Shown here piece after piece: positions 53,602 to 62,032 of a stretch of DNA of 64,000 nucleotides (the first letter of the stretch is position 1; each line of letters begins with the position of its first letter). Made by a program: the position numbers and the translations under genes. Where the stretch lies: contig NZ_CP170198.1 of NCBI RefSeq assembly GCF_042434915.1, positions 434,001-498,000 of the forward strand. Direction: 5' to 3'. The notes under the pieces were generated by a model that saw nothing but the letters and a program-made list of their open reading frames with translations, searched no databases and was not told the origin of the DNA. Origin of the DNA: Aquimarina sp042434915. Its GTDB lineage: Bacteria; Bacteroidota; Bacteroidia; Flavobacteriales; Flavobacteriaceae.

Positions 53602-55484
53602 TAATCCAGAGTTAGTTGGTTGTTTACCACTCGGCTGTTAAAACATTGGATATATGCCTTAGCTTGTTTTTCAAATTCGATACGTCGTTCACGTTCAGTT
53701 TCTGATATATTTACTGTTTGCATCGAATCTTTCTTCCAATTATAAAAACCTAATGTTTTATTTCCATCAAAGATGAGATAATATTCTTTTTTAACAAAAT
53801 GATACGCGTTATTTTGATAACAAGCTATCATACGATCATTTTCTGAAAGGCTATTGCCAAAACTTAAAATTTTCCCCTCATAATTAAGGTATTCTAAAAT
53901 TGTAGGTAGGATGTCAATTTGCTGAAAATTTTTATCATTAGTTCCTTTAAGTTCATTATTAGAGGGATCAAAAAATAGAATTGGAATAGAGAGTTTTCCT
54001 AAGCTGGTGTTATAAAAACCCTTACCACCAGCCGATGTGTGATCTGCAGAAAGTACAAAAAGTGTATTCTTATACCAAGATTCATGTTTAACTCGATCAA
54101 AAAATTTACTTAGAGCATAGTCGGTATACCCTATAGATTCGTGAATTTTTGTCGTCCCTTTTGGAAATCTATTTTTATATTTCTCTGGTATTATATACGG
54201 ATTATGAGAAGAAATGGTGAAAAGAGTTGTAAAAAATGGAGCTTTAAAATTGGCTAATTTTTCACCAAAAAACTGTAGAAACTCTTCATCAAAAATTCCC
54301 CATCGACCGTCTTCTCCTCCAGGATAGGGGTACTCATTCTTGCCATAATAGGCATCAAAACCGCTTATCTTTGCGTATTGATCAAAATTTTGACTACCGT
54401 TAAAGGCACCGTGAAAAAAGGAAGTGTGATATCCTTGTTCTTTAAGAATTTTGGGTAATCCTTTAATTTTATTAAACGCATAAGTGGACTGTATGAAATT
54501 GTTGTTCATCAAACTAGGGATGCTAGAAAGAATAGAAGGAACCGCATCTATAGATAGACGACCATTTGCAAATCCATTTCTAAAAAATAAAGATTGAGTA
54601 ATTAATGAATCAAGAAAAGGAGTATAGCTTTTATCCGAAAGGTTCGATCCTATATTCTCGTTTCCAAAACTTTCTAGAATAATTATTACTACGTTTTTTT
54701 TGGTAAATGGTTGCTTGCTCGTATATGTTTTTATTGGATTAAAATATTTTGCTAATGTTGTAGGATTAAAATAATTGGGGATACTTAAATCCTCTTTTTT
54801 AGATAGGGTTTTTAATATTGAGAATGGAGTGTTTAGTACTAGGGCGCTCGTTTGCGCACTTCCGTATTGAATTGCATCAACTCTTTTAAGAGGTTTACGC
54901 TGCGTCCCTCCGCGTCCAATTATAACGGTCACCGTAATAATTGCAATAAAACTTAGCGAAGTAATAATTATATGCTTCAGTGAGTATTCAGAATTTCTTG
55001 ATAAGGGCAATGATGTGGGGATCAGCTTCCAAAACAAAAAAAGCAATAAAACTAAAATTAATAAGATATACCAAAATTCTGTCATGAAAGAGAATACTAA
55101 GCCAGTAATCTCATTTTCCATGCCTTGTGCAGTAATCATACCATAAGAACTCCTTTTTCCCGTAAACTTATAATATTCCATATCTATAAAGTTGGTTGCT
55201 ATAAATATAGCATTCAGTCCAAAATATACCCTCTTTACTATTTTTTGATACAGTATGTTGTCTTTAAAATTGCCAGGAATTGTATGAGCGATGATAATTA
55301 TTAAATTAGTATAAGCAATTGTAGAAAGGTCAAAACGGATACCTCCCAGAAATTCATAAAATGATGCTTTGGAAAACGATGTAAAATTAAAAAGAAAAAA
55401 TAATATACGACAGATTTGATACAAAGCTGTAACTAGTAACAAGCGCTTGCCAAGTAATTTAATATGAGATAAGTAGGAGGTCAC
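53601..55484 (-). CDS. LTA-synthase-like membrane sulfatase-fold phosphotransferase
   Basis: This 627-residue protein has about five N-terminal membrane helices (about 12-190) and a periplasmic sulfatase-fold domain (about 255-600). Metal-site residues are visible: E271 in VVIIILESFG, the DH pair in FVLSADHTSAGGKG, and H in FTISSHNPYI. At the nucleophile position there is S311 in NGRLSIDAVPSI, where LTA synthases use Thr. Such proteins in Gram-negative bacteria transfer phosphoglycerol or phosphoethanolamine to glycans or lipids. The overlap with the GT9 gene supports an LPS-modifying role; the substrate is inferred. Confidence 0.87.
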   Translation of the reverse strand: MTSYLSHIKLLGKRLLLVTALYQICRILFFLFNFTSFSKASFYEFLGGIRFDLSTIAYTNLIIIIAHTIPGNFKDNILYQKIVKRVYFGLNAIFIATNFIDMEYYKFTGKRSSYGMITAQGMENEITGLVFSFMTEFWYILLILVLLLFLFWKLIPTSLPLSRNSEYSLKHIIITSLSFIAIITVTVIIGRGGTQRKPLKRVDAIQYGSAQTSALVLNTPFSILKTLSKKEDLSIPNYFNPTTLAKYFNPIKTYTSKQPFTKKNVVIIILESFGNENIGSNLSDKSYTPFLDSLITQSLFFRNGFANGRLSIDAVPSILSSIPSLMNNNFIQSTYAFNKIKGLPKILKEQGYHTSFFHGAFNGSQNFDQYAKISGFDAYYGKNEYPYPGGEDGRWGIFDEEFLQFFGEKLANFKAPFFTTLFTISSHNPYIIPEKYKNRFPKGTTKIHESIGYTDYALSKFFDRVKHESWYKNTLFVLSADHTSAGGKGFYNTSLGKLSIPILFFDPSNNELKGTNDKNFQQIDILPTILEYLNYEGKILSFGNSLSENDRMIACYQNNAYHFVKKEYYLIFDGNKTLGFYNWKKDSMQTVNISETERERRIEFEKQAKAYIQCFNSRVVNNQLTLD

Positions 55485-55562
55485 AAGTATAGTGTTAAGG
55501 TAGATCTATCAGTTGTGCAATAATACTAATTTTTTAAATGTGAGTAAAATTTTAAAAAATTA

Positions 55563-55602
55563 TAAAAAAGCAACAATCTCGCATTTAGCGAGATTGTTTT
55601 AA
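55563..55602 (-). terminator. Terminator of dapD
   Basis: AACAATCTCGC at 55572-55582 pairs with GCGAGATTGTT at 55588-55598 around a five-base loop. On the minus strand it is followed by T-rich sequence. It is placed 20 bases past the dapD stop. Confidence 0.9.
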
Positions 55603-55622
55603 AAAGTATGGATGCTATAAGC

Positions 55623-56438
55623 TTAAACAGCTACGTTATATTCGCGTAACGCGTCATTAAGCGAAGTTTTTTTATCGGTACTTTCTTTTCTTTTCCCAAT
55701 GATCAAAGCACAAGGAACATTGTAATTTCCTGCTGGAAACTTTTTTGTATAACTTCCTGGTATGACAACAGAACCAGATGGCACGATCCCTTTAGTTTCG
55801 ATCGGAGTGTCTCCAGTAACATCTATGATTTTTGTTGAAGCTGTGAGTACTACATTGGCACCCAGTACAGCTTCTTTCTCTACACGCACTCCTTCAACAA
55901 CAATGCATCGTGATCCAATAAAAGCATTGTCCTCGATGATAACAGGTGCAGCTTGTAAAGGTTCTAATACGCCTCCTATACCTACACCACCACTTAAGTG
56001 TACATTCTTACCGATTTGTGCACAACTTCCCACAGTCGCCCATGTATCTACCATCGTACCCTCATCAACATATGCGCCAATATTTACATAACTCGGCATT
56101 AAGATTGTACCAGCAGAAATATATGCGCCGTGACGAGCTACAGCGTTAGGAACTACACGAATTCCTTTGGCCTCATAACCACGTTTTAAAGGTATTTTGT
56201 CATGATATTCAAAAATTCCAGCTTCTAGTGTTTCCATTTTCTGGATCGGGAAATAAAGTACAACCGCCTTTTTAACCCATTCATTTACTTGCCAGCCCGA
56301 TGCCGTAGGTTCGGCAACACGAAGTTTTCCGTTATCCAGAAGATCAATAACTTCTCGTATAGCATTTTGCGTTGAGGTTTCTTTTAATTGATCTCTATTA
56401 GACCAGGCATTTTCTATTGTTTCCTTGAGTTGGTTCAT
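55623..56438 (-). CDS. dapD: Tetrahydrodipicolinate N-succinyltransferase
   Basis: DapD succinylates tetrahydrodipicolinate in the succinylase branch of lysine/diaminopimelate synthesis. The 271-residue protein is a left-handed beta-helix acyltransferase with hexapeptide repeats between about 95 and 210 (GAYISAGTILMPSYVNIGAY, GTMVDTWATVGSCAQIGKNV). The GGVGIGGVLEPLQA segment is diagnostic of DapD. It complements LysA elsewhere in the window. A -7 box lies just upstream and a strong terminator follows, so it is monocistronic. Confidence 0.97.
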   Translation of the reverse strand: MNQLKETIENAWSNRDQLKETSTQNAIREVIDLLDNGKLRVAEPTASGWQVNEWVKKAVVLYFPIQKMETLEAGIFEYHDKIPLKRGYEAKGIRVVPNAVARHGAYISAGTILMPSYVNIGAYVDEGTMVDTWATVGSCAQIGKNVHLSGGVGIGGVLEPLQAAPVIIEDNAFIGSRCIVVEGVRVEKEAVLGANVVLTASTKIIDVTGDTPIETKGIVPSGSVVIPGSYTKKFPAGNYNVPCALIIGKRKESTDKKTSLNDALREYNVAV

Positions 56439-56455
56439 TTAGTGTGATTTTTTGA

Positions 56456-56463
56456 CAAATATA
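56456..56463 (-). promoter_or_regulatory. -7 promoter box for dapD
   Basis: On the minus strand the sequence is TATATTTG, an exact TAnnTTTG match. It ends 17 bases before the dapD ATG, giving a very short leader. No TTG was seen at -33. Confidence 0.6.
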
Positions 56464-56543
56464 ATAGCTAAATCTTGAATTTTAGAATACAGCTACTTTT
56501 TTTAGGTCACTAATAATAATTAGGGTCTTCTTATAATAAATCT

Positions 56544-56551
56544 TACTTTTG
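56544..56551 (+). promoter_or_regulatory. -7 promoter box for ruvX-def
   Basis: TACTTTTG matches TAnnTTTG exactly and lies 13 bases upstream of the ruvX ATG at 56565. The same box sequence precedes pyrG. Confidence 0.6.
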
Positions 56552-56564
56552 CAGAAAAACAGCA

Positions 56565-56975
56565 ATGGCACGAATTTTGGCAATTGATTATGGAAGTAAG
56601 CGATGTGGTATTGCAGTTACAGACGAATTAAAATTAATTGCATCGGGTCTTACTACGGTAGGTACCAGAGAATTGTTGGAATGGTTAAAAGCGTATGTTA
56701 CGAACGAAGAGGTAGAGCTGTTTGTGGTTGGAGCGCCCAAAAGACTTCATGGAGAAGCCTCTCAAATAGAAGGAGCTATTAAGGAATTTCTAGATAAATT
56801 AACACTCATTATTCCCGAGATACCAATAAAAAGAATTGATGAGCGTTTTACATCCAAAATGGCATTTGATACCATGATTGCTAGCGGAATTTCTAAAAAA
56901 AAGCGCAAGGATAAAGCTTTGGTAGATCAAATAAGTGCCACGATAATTTTGCAAGACTATTTATATAACTTGTAA
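56565..56975 (+). CDS. ruvX: Putative Holliday-junction resolvase / pre-16S rRNA nuclease RuvX (YqgF)
   Basis: This 136-residue RNase H-fold protein has the catalytic Asp in ILAIDYGSKRCGIAVTD, FVVGAPKRLHGEAS, and the RIDERFTSKMA and DKALVDQISATIILQDYL segments. YqgF is reported to process the 5' end of 16S rRNA; resolvase activity is also proposed. Length is normal. It is the first gene of a three-gene run with def (33-base gap) and the DUF5606-like gene, an arrangement seen in flavobacteria. Confidence 0.95.
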   Translation: MARILAIDYGSKRCGIAVTDELKLIASGLTTVGTRELLEWLKAYVTNEEVELFVVGAPKRLHGEASQIEGAIKEFLDKLTLIIPEIPIKRIDERFTSKMAFDTMIASGISKKKRKDKALVDQISATIILQDYLYNL

Positions 56976-57008
56976 AAAAATATAAAATTAATTAGTTAGA
57001 ATAAGTAT

Positions 57009-57599
57009 ATGATATTACCAATTGTAGCCTACGGTGATCCTGTTTTAAAAAAGAAAGCAAAAGCAATTGAGACAGAGTATCCCAACTTAAACGAGTTGAT
57101 AGATAATATGTTTGAAACCATGTACAATGCACATGGAGTAGGTCTTGCGGCACCTCAAATCGGACTGTCTATTCGTTTGTTTGTAGTTGATGCTTCTCCC
57201 TTTGCCGAAGACGAGGAGCTCAATGAGGAACAGCAGCAAAGTTTAGCTACCTTTAAAAAAGTGTTTATTAACCCTGTTATTACAGAAGAGTCTGGAGAAG
57301 AGTGGGCATTTAATGAAGGATGTTTAAGCATCCCTGATGTTAGAGAAGATGTGTTTAGAAAAGAAAAAATAACCATTACTTATTTAGATCAAAATTTAGT
57401 AACTCAAACACATTCGTTTGATGGTTTGGCTGCGCGTGTAATACAACACGAATACGATCATATAGAAGGCATTCTTTTTACAGACAAGTTATCTAGTTTG
57501 AAAAAACGATTGATAAAAGGTAAATTGTCCAATATTTCAAAAGGTAAAATCCAAATGGACTATAGAATGCGTTTTCCATTACTTAAAAAAGGACGATAG
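57009..57599 (+). CDS. def: Peptide deformylase
   Basis: Def removes the N-formyl group from new proteins. The 196-residue enzyme has the three family motifs: GVGLAAPQIG, EGCLSIP (metal-ligand Cys) and the HEYDH metal site (HEYDHIEG). A short insertion (FAEDEELNEEQQQS) between motifs 1 and 2 is seen in many Bacteroidota. It follows ruvX by 33 bases on the same strand and is followed by the DUF5606-like gene. Confidence 0.97.
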   Translation: MILPIVAYGDPVLKKKAKAIETEYPNLNELIDNMFETMYNAHGVGLAAPQIGLSIRLFVVDASPFAEDEELNEEQQQSLATFKKVFINPVITEESGEEWAFNEGCLSIPDVREDVFRKEKITITYLDQNLVTQTHSFDGLAARVIQHEYDHIEGILFTDKLSSLKKRLIKGKLSNISKGKIQMDYRMRFPLLKKGR

Positions 57600-57706
57600 T
57601 CTGTGTTTGTATTAAAATTTTAAAAATTAAGATAAATTTAGCTGTACTATCGTTTGATTTTTAAAGTTGAACTCTAGATATTTGCCAGCATTATAAAGAA
57701 TATAAT

Positions 57707-58126
57707 ATGAGTTTGGATAAGATATTAGCGATTTCGGGAAAACCCGGTCTATATGAATTAAAAGCGCAAACACGTACTGGTTTCGTAGCAGAATCGTTGG
57801 CAGACGGAAAACGTCTTACAGTCAATATGAGAAATAACGTAAGCGTATTGAGCGAGATAGCTATTTATACTACTACAGAAGAAGTTCCTTTAAGAGATAT
57901 TTTTAAAAATATTCAAGAAAAGGAGAATGGCGGACAGGCTATTAATCACAAAGAATCAAAAGCCAAATTGGAGTCTTATTTTGGTGAAGTTTTGCCTAAT
58001 TATGATGAAGAAAGAGTGTATCCAAGTGATATCAAAAAAGTCTTGCAGTGGTATAACATTCTTCAAAATAAAGGAATTACAGATTTTACAACTGATGCTA
58101 AGTCAAATTCTGACGAAGAGGAATAG
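57707..58126 (+). CDS. DUF5606-like protein
   Basis: This 139-residue protein starts MSLDKILAISGKPGLYELKA and continues TRTGFVAESLADGKRLTVNM and VSVLSEIAIYTTTEEVPLRD, matching the Bacteroidota-specific DUF5606. The N-terminal 60 residues form a small beta-rich module. The C-terminus is acidic. No function is known. It lies 107 bases after def and ends at a strong terminator, probably closing the ruvX-def operon. Confidence 0.82.
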   Translation: MSLDKILAISGKPGLYELKAQTRTGFVAESLADGKRLTVNMRNNVSVLSEIAIYTTTEEVPLRDIFKNIQEKENGGQAINHKESKAKLESYFGEVLPNYDEERVYPSDIKKVLQWYNILQNKGITDFTTDAKSNSDEEE

Positions 58127-58142
58127 TAAAATTTTTAATTCG

Positions 58143-58178
58143 AAAAAAATCTCATCATTGCCAAATGATGAGATTTTT
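58143..58178 (+). terminator. Terminator after the DUF5606-like gene
   Basis: AAAAAATCTCATCATT pairs with AATGATGAGATTTTTT around a four-base loop (GCCA); the T-run continues the stem. It may also act on the minus strand, but no convergent gene is present. Confidence 0.92.
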
Positions 58179-58285
58179 TATTTAAGGTTCTTTATAAAAC
58201 TCAAAACCTTAAAATTGTTAAGTAAGAATCATTGATTTCTAAAAAGAATGCTAATTTTTCAAGCTTCAGTTTCGTTAGTTCTTCG

Positions 58286-58293
58286 TACTTTTG
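58286..58293 (+). promoter_or_regulatory. -7 promoter box for pyrG
   Basis: TACTTTTG matches TAnnTTTG exactly and lies 37 bases upstream of the pyrG ATG at 58331. It also argues against a longer start at 58232, which would lie upstream of the promoter. Confidence 0.65.
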
Positions 58294-58330
58294 CGCAAAA
58301 TTTTACTACAATCGGATTAATTTAAAGTAT

Positions 58331-59947
58331 ATGGCTAATACCAAATATGTTTTTGTAACAGGAGGGGTGTCTTCTTCATTAGGTAAAGGTATCATTGCAG
58401 CCTCTTTAGCAAAACTTTTGCAAGCAAGAGGTTATCGTGTTACAATTCAAAAGTTAGATCCGTACATAAATGTTGATCCGGGAACATTGAACCCTTACGA
58501 GCATGGTGAATGTTACGTTACCGATGATGGAGCCGAGACTGATCTTGATTTGGGGCATTATGAGCGATTTTTAAATACACCTACTTCACAAGCTAATAAT
58601 GTCACCACGGGTAGAATTTATCAAAGTGTTATAGATAAAGAGCGACGCGGTGAGTTTTTAGGAAAAACTGTACAAGTAGTTCCTCATATTACCAACGAGA
58701 TTAAGGAGCGTATACAAATTTTAGGTAAAAGTGGTAATTATGATATTGTGATTACAGAGATAGGTGGTACAGTAGGAGATATAGAATCTTTACCTTATAT
58801 AGAAGCTGTACGTCAGCTCAAATGGGAATTGGGAGATAATAATGCACTTGTAATTCATTTAACCTTGATTCCTTTCTTATCTGCGGCGGGTGAATTAAAA
58901 ACTAAACCAACTCAGCACAGTGTCAAAACGTTGATGGAGAGTGGTATAAAAGCAGATATCTTAGTGTGTAGAACAGAACATGAATTGTCTGAAGATTTAC
59001 GTAGAAAACTGGCTCTTTTTTGTAACGTACGTCAAGAAGCCGTAATCCAGTCGATTGATGCTTCTACGATTTATGATGTTCCAAATTTAATGCTAGAAGA
59101 AGGTTTGGATACAGTGGTTCTAAAACAACTGGTACTGCGCGATGATGATGAACCTAATTTGGATAAATGGAATGATTTTTTACAACGTCATAAAAATCCT
59201 AAGCACGAGGTAACGATCGGTCTTATAGGTAAATATGTAGAGCTACAGGATTCTTACAAGTCAATTTTAGAAGCATTTATTCATGCTGGAGCAGAGAATG
59301 AAGTTAGGGTAAATATTGAAAGTATCCACTCAGAACACATTGATGATTCGACTATAAAAAACAAAATAGCTCATCTTGATGGAGTTCTAGTAGCGCCAGG
59401 TTTTGGGGAACGAGGTATTGAAGGTAAGATAAAGGCTGTGCAATATGCTCGAGAACATAAAATTCCGTTTTTCGGAATTTGTTTGGGTATGCAAATGGCA
59501 GTTATCGAATATTCTCGAAATGTACTGGGATTAAAAGATGCATGCTCTATTGAGGTTGATGAGAATGCTTCTTCTCCAGTTATTAGTTTGATGGAAGAAC
59601 AAAAAAGCATTACCAATATGGGAGGTACCATGCGTTTAGGAGCTTGGCAATGCGAACTTCTAGAAGGGAGTAAAGTCTACGAAGCGTATGGTGAAAAAAA
59701 TATTTCTGAACGCCATAGACATCGTTACGAATATAATAACGCTTACAAAGAACAGTTAGAACAAGCGGGTCTTAAAACTACAGGTATTAATCCAGAAACT
59801 GGATTGGTAGAGATTGTAGAGGTAGACAATCACCCATGGTTTGTGGGAGTGCAGTATCATCCAGAGTACAAAAGTACTGTAGCAAATCCACATCCGTTAT
59901 TTGTAGCCTTTACCAAAGCGGCTATGACTTACTCAAAAGCTAAATAG
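58331..59947 (+). CDS. pyrG: CTP synthase
   Basis: PyrG aminates UTP to CTP with ATP and glutamine. From the ATG at 58331 it has 538 residues, normal for the enzyme. The N-terminal synthetase domain starts MANTKYVFVTGGVSSSLGKG (P-loop) and has LDPYINVDPGTLNPYEHGE. The C-terminal class I amidotransferase domain has nucleophile Cys in FFGICLGMQMAV and HPEYKS near the end. The frame is open 99 bases further upstream, but that extension is unlike the family and lies before the promoter box. The gene yidC follows after 118 bases. Confidence 0.98.
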   Translation: MANTKYVFVTGGVSSSLGKGIIAASLAKLLQARGYRVTIQKLDPYINVDPGTLNPYEHGECYVTDDGAETDLDLGHYERFLNTPTSQANNVTTGRIYQSVIDKERRGEFLGKTVQVVPHITNEIKERIQILGKSGNYDIVITEIGGTVGDIESLPYIEAVRQLKWELGDNNALVIHLTLIPFLSAAGELKTKPTQHSVKTLMESGIKADILVCRTEHELSEDLRRKLALFCNVRQEAVIQSIDASTIYDVPNLMLEEGLDTVVLKQLVLRDDDEPNLDKWNDFLQRHKNPKHEVTIGLIGKYVELQDSYKSILEAFIHAGAENEVRVNIESIHSEHIDDSTIKNKIAHLDGVLVAPGFGERGIEGKIKAVQYAREHKIPFFGICLGMQMAVIEYSRNVLGLKDACSIEVDENASSPVISLMEEQKSITNMGGTMRLGAWQCELLEGSKVYEAYGEKNISERHRHRYEYNNAYKEQLEQAGLKTTGINPETGLVEIVEVDNHPWFVGVQYHPEYKSTVANPHPLFVAFTKAAMTYSKAK

Positions 59948-60065
59948 ACGCCAAATTGTCGCAATCTTTATAGGTGGCGAGAAAATTGATAATATAAAAC
60001 ACGTACACATAGTTTAATTTTAAGAATATATGCTAATTGTTATATATTCTTTTACACTTATTTAA

Positions 60066-61946
60066 ATGGAAGAAAAGAAGTTTGACTTAAATTCAATTAT
60101 TGGATTTGTATTAATTGGAGTTATTTTAATCTGGTTACTTTATCAAAATCAACCGACTCCAGAAGAGTTGGAAGCAGAAAAAGCAAAACAAGAACAGATT
60201 GATGCTCAAAAAGGAGACAAAGCATTACCCGAAACAGAATTTGTAACTCAAAGTGAAGCATTAATAGCAAACCCTCAAGATTCTGTAGCTATTGAGCGAG
60301 CAAAAACACAATTAGGAGTGTTTGCTTATTCCGCAGGTTTACCATCAGCAAAAGAAGCCATAACTACCATTGAAAATGACGTACTTCGTCTTAAGATAAA
60401 TAATAGAGGAGGGTATATTTCTGAAGCACTGCTTAAAAATTTTAAGACGTATGATTCTGTACCTGTTTACTTAATCAAAGATGGTAAAAACGCATCTTTT
60501 AATCTTAATTTTGGAACAACCGATAATCGCATTTTAAATACATCAGATTTATTTTTTGAACCAAAAGTAACCACAAGCGGAGACAATACCATTTTAACTA
60601 TGCAGTTAAAGGTGTCTGATTCTCAATTTCTGGAGTATCGCTATGCGCTCAAACCTAATGAGTATATGGTTGATTTCTCTATTAGATCTCAAGGATTGCA
60701 AGGTGTTATAAATAGTAGTCAACCCATTTCTCTAGACTGGAAACTGCAAGGAATTCGTCATGCAAAAAGTGCGTCTTACGAGAACCGATATACAGAAATA
60801 CATTATGAATATGAAGGTGACAAAGATGATTATTCAGGACAAGGTGAATTTACAGACGATGAAGAGGAAGCCGTGAGTTGGATAGCTTACAAGCAGCATT
60901 TCTTCTCTTCAATTCTTTTAACAAACACTCCCTTCACACGTGCAAAATTCACTTCAAAAAATGTAGCCGAGATTAGTGATCTGGATGATAAAGATGTACA
61001 AGTTACCAAAGAGTTTTCTTCTACAATGCCGTTGGAACTTCAATCAGGAGAGCTTAACTATACCATGAATTGGTATTATGGACCTACAGATTATAAGATC
61101 TTGAGTGATTATAATAAAAATCTTGATGAGATTGTTCCTTTAGGATGGGGAATTTTTGGATGGATCAATAGATATTTGTTCATTCCATTCTTTGCATTTT
61201 TAAGTGGCTTTTTGCCATCATATGGTGTAGCGATTATTGTGATGACAATCATAGTTCGTATTGTTTTGTCTCCAGTTACGTATAAATCTTATGTATCTCA
61301 GGCAAAAATGAAAGTGCTTAAACCAGAAATCAATGAGATTAATGAGAAGCATAAGGACAATGCCATGAAAAGACAACAAGAAACGATGGCATTATACAGT
61401 AAGGCTGGTGCGAGTCCTATGAGTGGTTGTTTACCTGCACTTATGCAAATACCAGTATTTTACGCTTTATTTAACTTTTTTCCAAGTGCGTTTCAACTAC
61501 GTCAAAAGAGTTTTTTATGGGCAGATGATCTTTCTAGCTATGATACCATTGCAGAGCTTCCATTTAACATCCCTTTTTACGGGGATCATGTTAGTCTTTT
61601 TCCAATTCTGGCTTCTATCGCAATTTTTATTTATATGATGATGACTACTGGGCAAAATATGCAAACTCAACCAGGTATGCCTAATATGAAATTTATTATG
61701 TACTTATCTCCACTCATGATGTTATTCTTCTTTAACAACTATGCAAGTGGTTTATCTCTTTACTATTTTGTTTCCAACCTAATTACTATTGGAATTATGT
61801 TAGTGATCAAAAATGTGATTATCGATGACGCCAAAATTCATGCTAGAATTCAGGAAAATAAAAAGAAACCAAAAAAGCAAAGTAAATTTCAGCAAAAAAT
61901 GAAAGAAATGATGGAACAAGCTGAACAACAGAAAAAGAAGAAGTAA
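60066..61946 (+). CDS. yidC: Membrane protein insertase YidC
   Basis: YidC inserts and folds inner-membrane proteins, alone or with SecYEG. The 626-residue protein has an N-terminal helix at about 10-27 (IIGFVLIGVILIWLLYQ) and a large periplasmic P1 domain (about 80-345). Five helices follow, in the pattern LFIPFFAFLSGFLPSYGVAI, VMTIIVRIVLSPVTYKS, CLPALMQIPVFYALFNFFPS and so on, with a conserved cytoplasmic loop. The basic tail (KKPKKQSKFQQKMKEMMEQA) is typical. It follows pyrG on the same strand and ends at a bidirectional terminator. Confidence 0.97.
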   Translation: MEEKKFDLNSIIGFVLIGVILIWLLYQNQPTPEELEAEKAKQEQIDAQKGDKALPETEFVTQSEALIANPQDSVAIERAKTQLGVFAYSAGLPSAKEAITTIENDVLRLKINNRGGYISEALLKNFKTYDSVPVYLIKDGKNASFNLNFGTTDNRILNTSDLFFEPKVTTSGDNTILTMQLKVSDSQFLEYRYALKPNEYMVDFSIRSQGLQGVINSSQPISLDWKLQGIRHAKSASYENRYTEIHYEYEGDKDDYSGQGEFTDDEEEAVSWIAYKQHFFSSILLTNTPFTRAKFTSKNVAEISDLDDKDVQVTKEFSSTMPLELQSGELNYTMNWYYGPTDYKILSDYNKNLDEIVPLGWGIFGWINRYLFIPFFAFLSGFLPSYGVAIIVMTIIVRIVLSPVTYKSYVSQAKMKVLKPEINEINEKHKDNAMKRQQETMALYSKAGASPMSGCLPALMQIPVFYALFNFFPSAFQLRQKSFLWADDLSSYDTIAELPFNIPFYGDHVSLFPILASIAIFIYMMMTTGQNMQTQPGMPNMKFIMYLSPLMMLFFFNNYASGLSLYYFVSNLITIGIMLVIKNVIIDDAKIHARIQENKKKPKKQSKFQQKMKEMMEQAEQQKKKK

Positions 61947-61974
61947 TAACTTTTTTTACTTAGATATCTATAAA

Positions 61975-62014
61975 TTATAAAACCCAGACGATTTTAATCA
62001 TCTGGGTTTTATAA
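61975..62014. terminator. Bidirectional terminator between yidC and the FAS1 gene
   Basis: TTATAAAACCCAGA at 61975-61988 pairs with TCTGGGTTTTATAA at 62001-62014, 14 perfect pairs; GATT and AATC extend the stem inside. It serves the convergent genes. Confidence 0.93.
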
Positions 62015-62032
62015 AATTAGTTCGTTCCTGTT

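Noticed and set aside
55762..56149. Two plus-strand frames across dapD
   Set aside because: They are antisense shadows of the hexapeptide-repeat coding sequence, low complexity and unlike any family.
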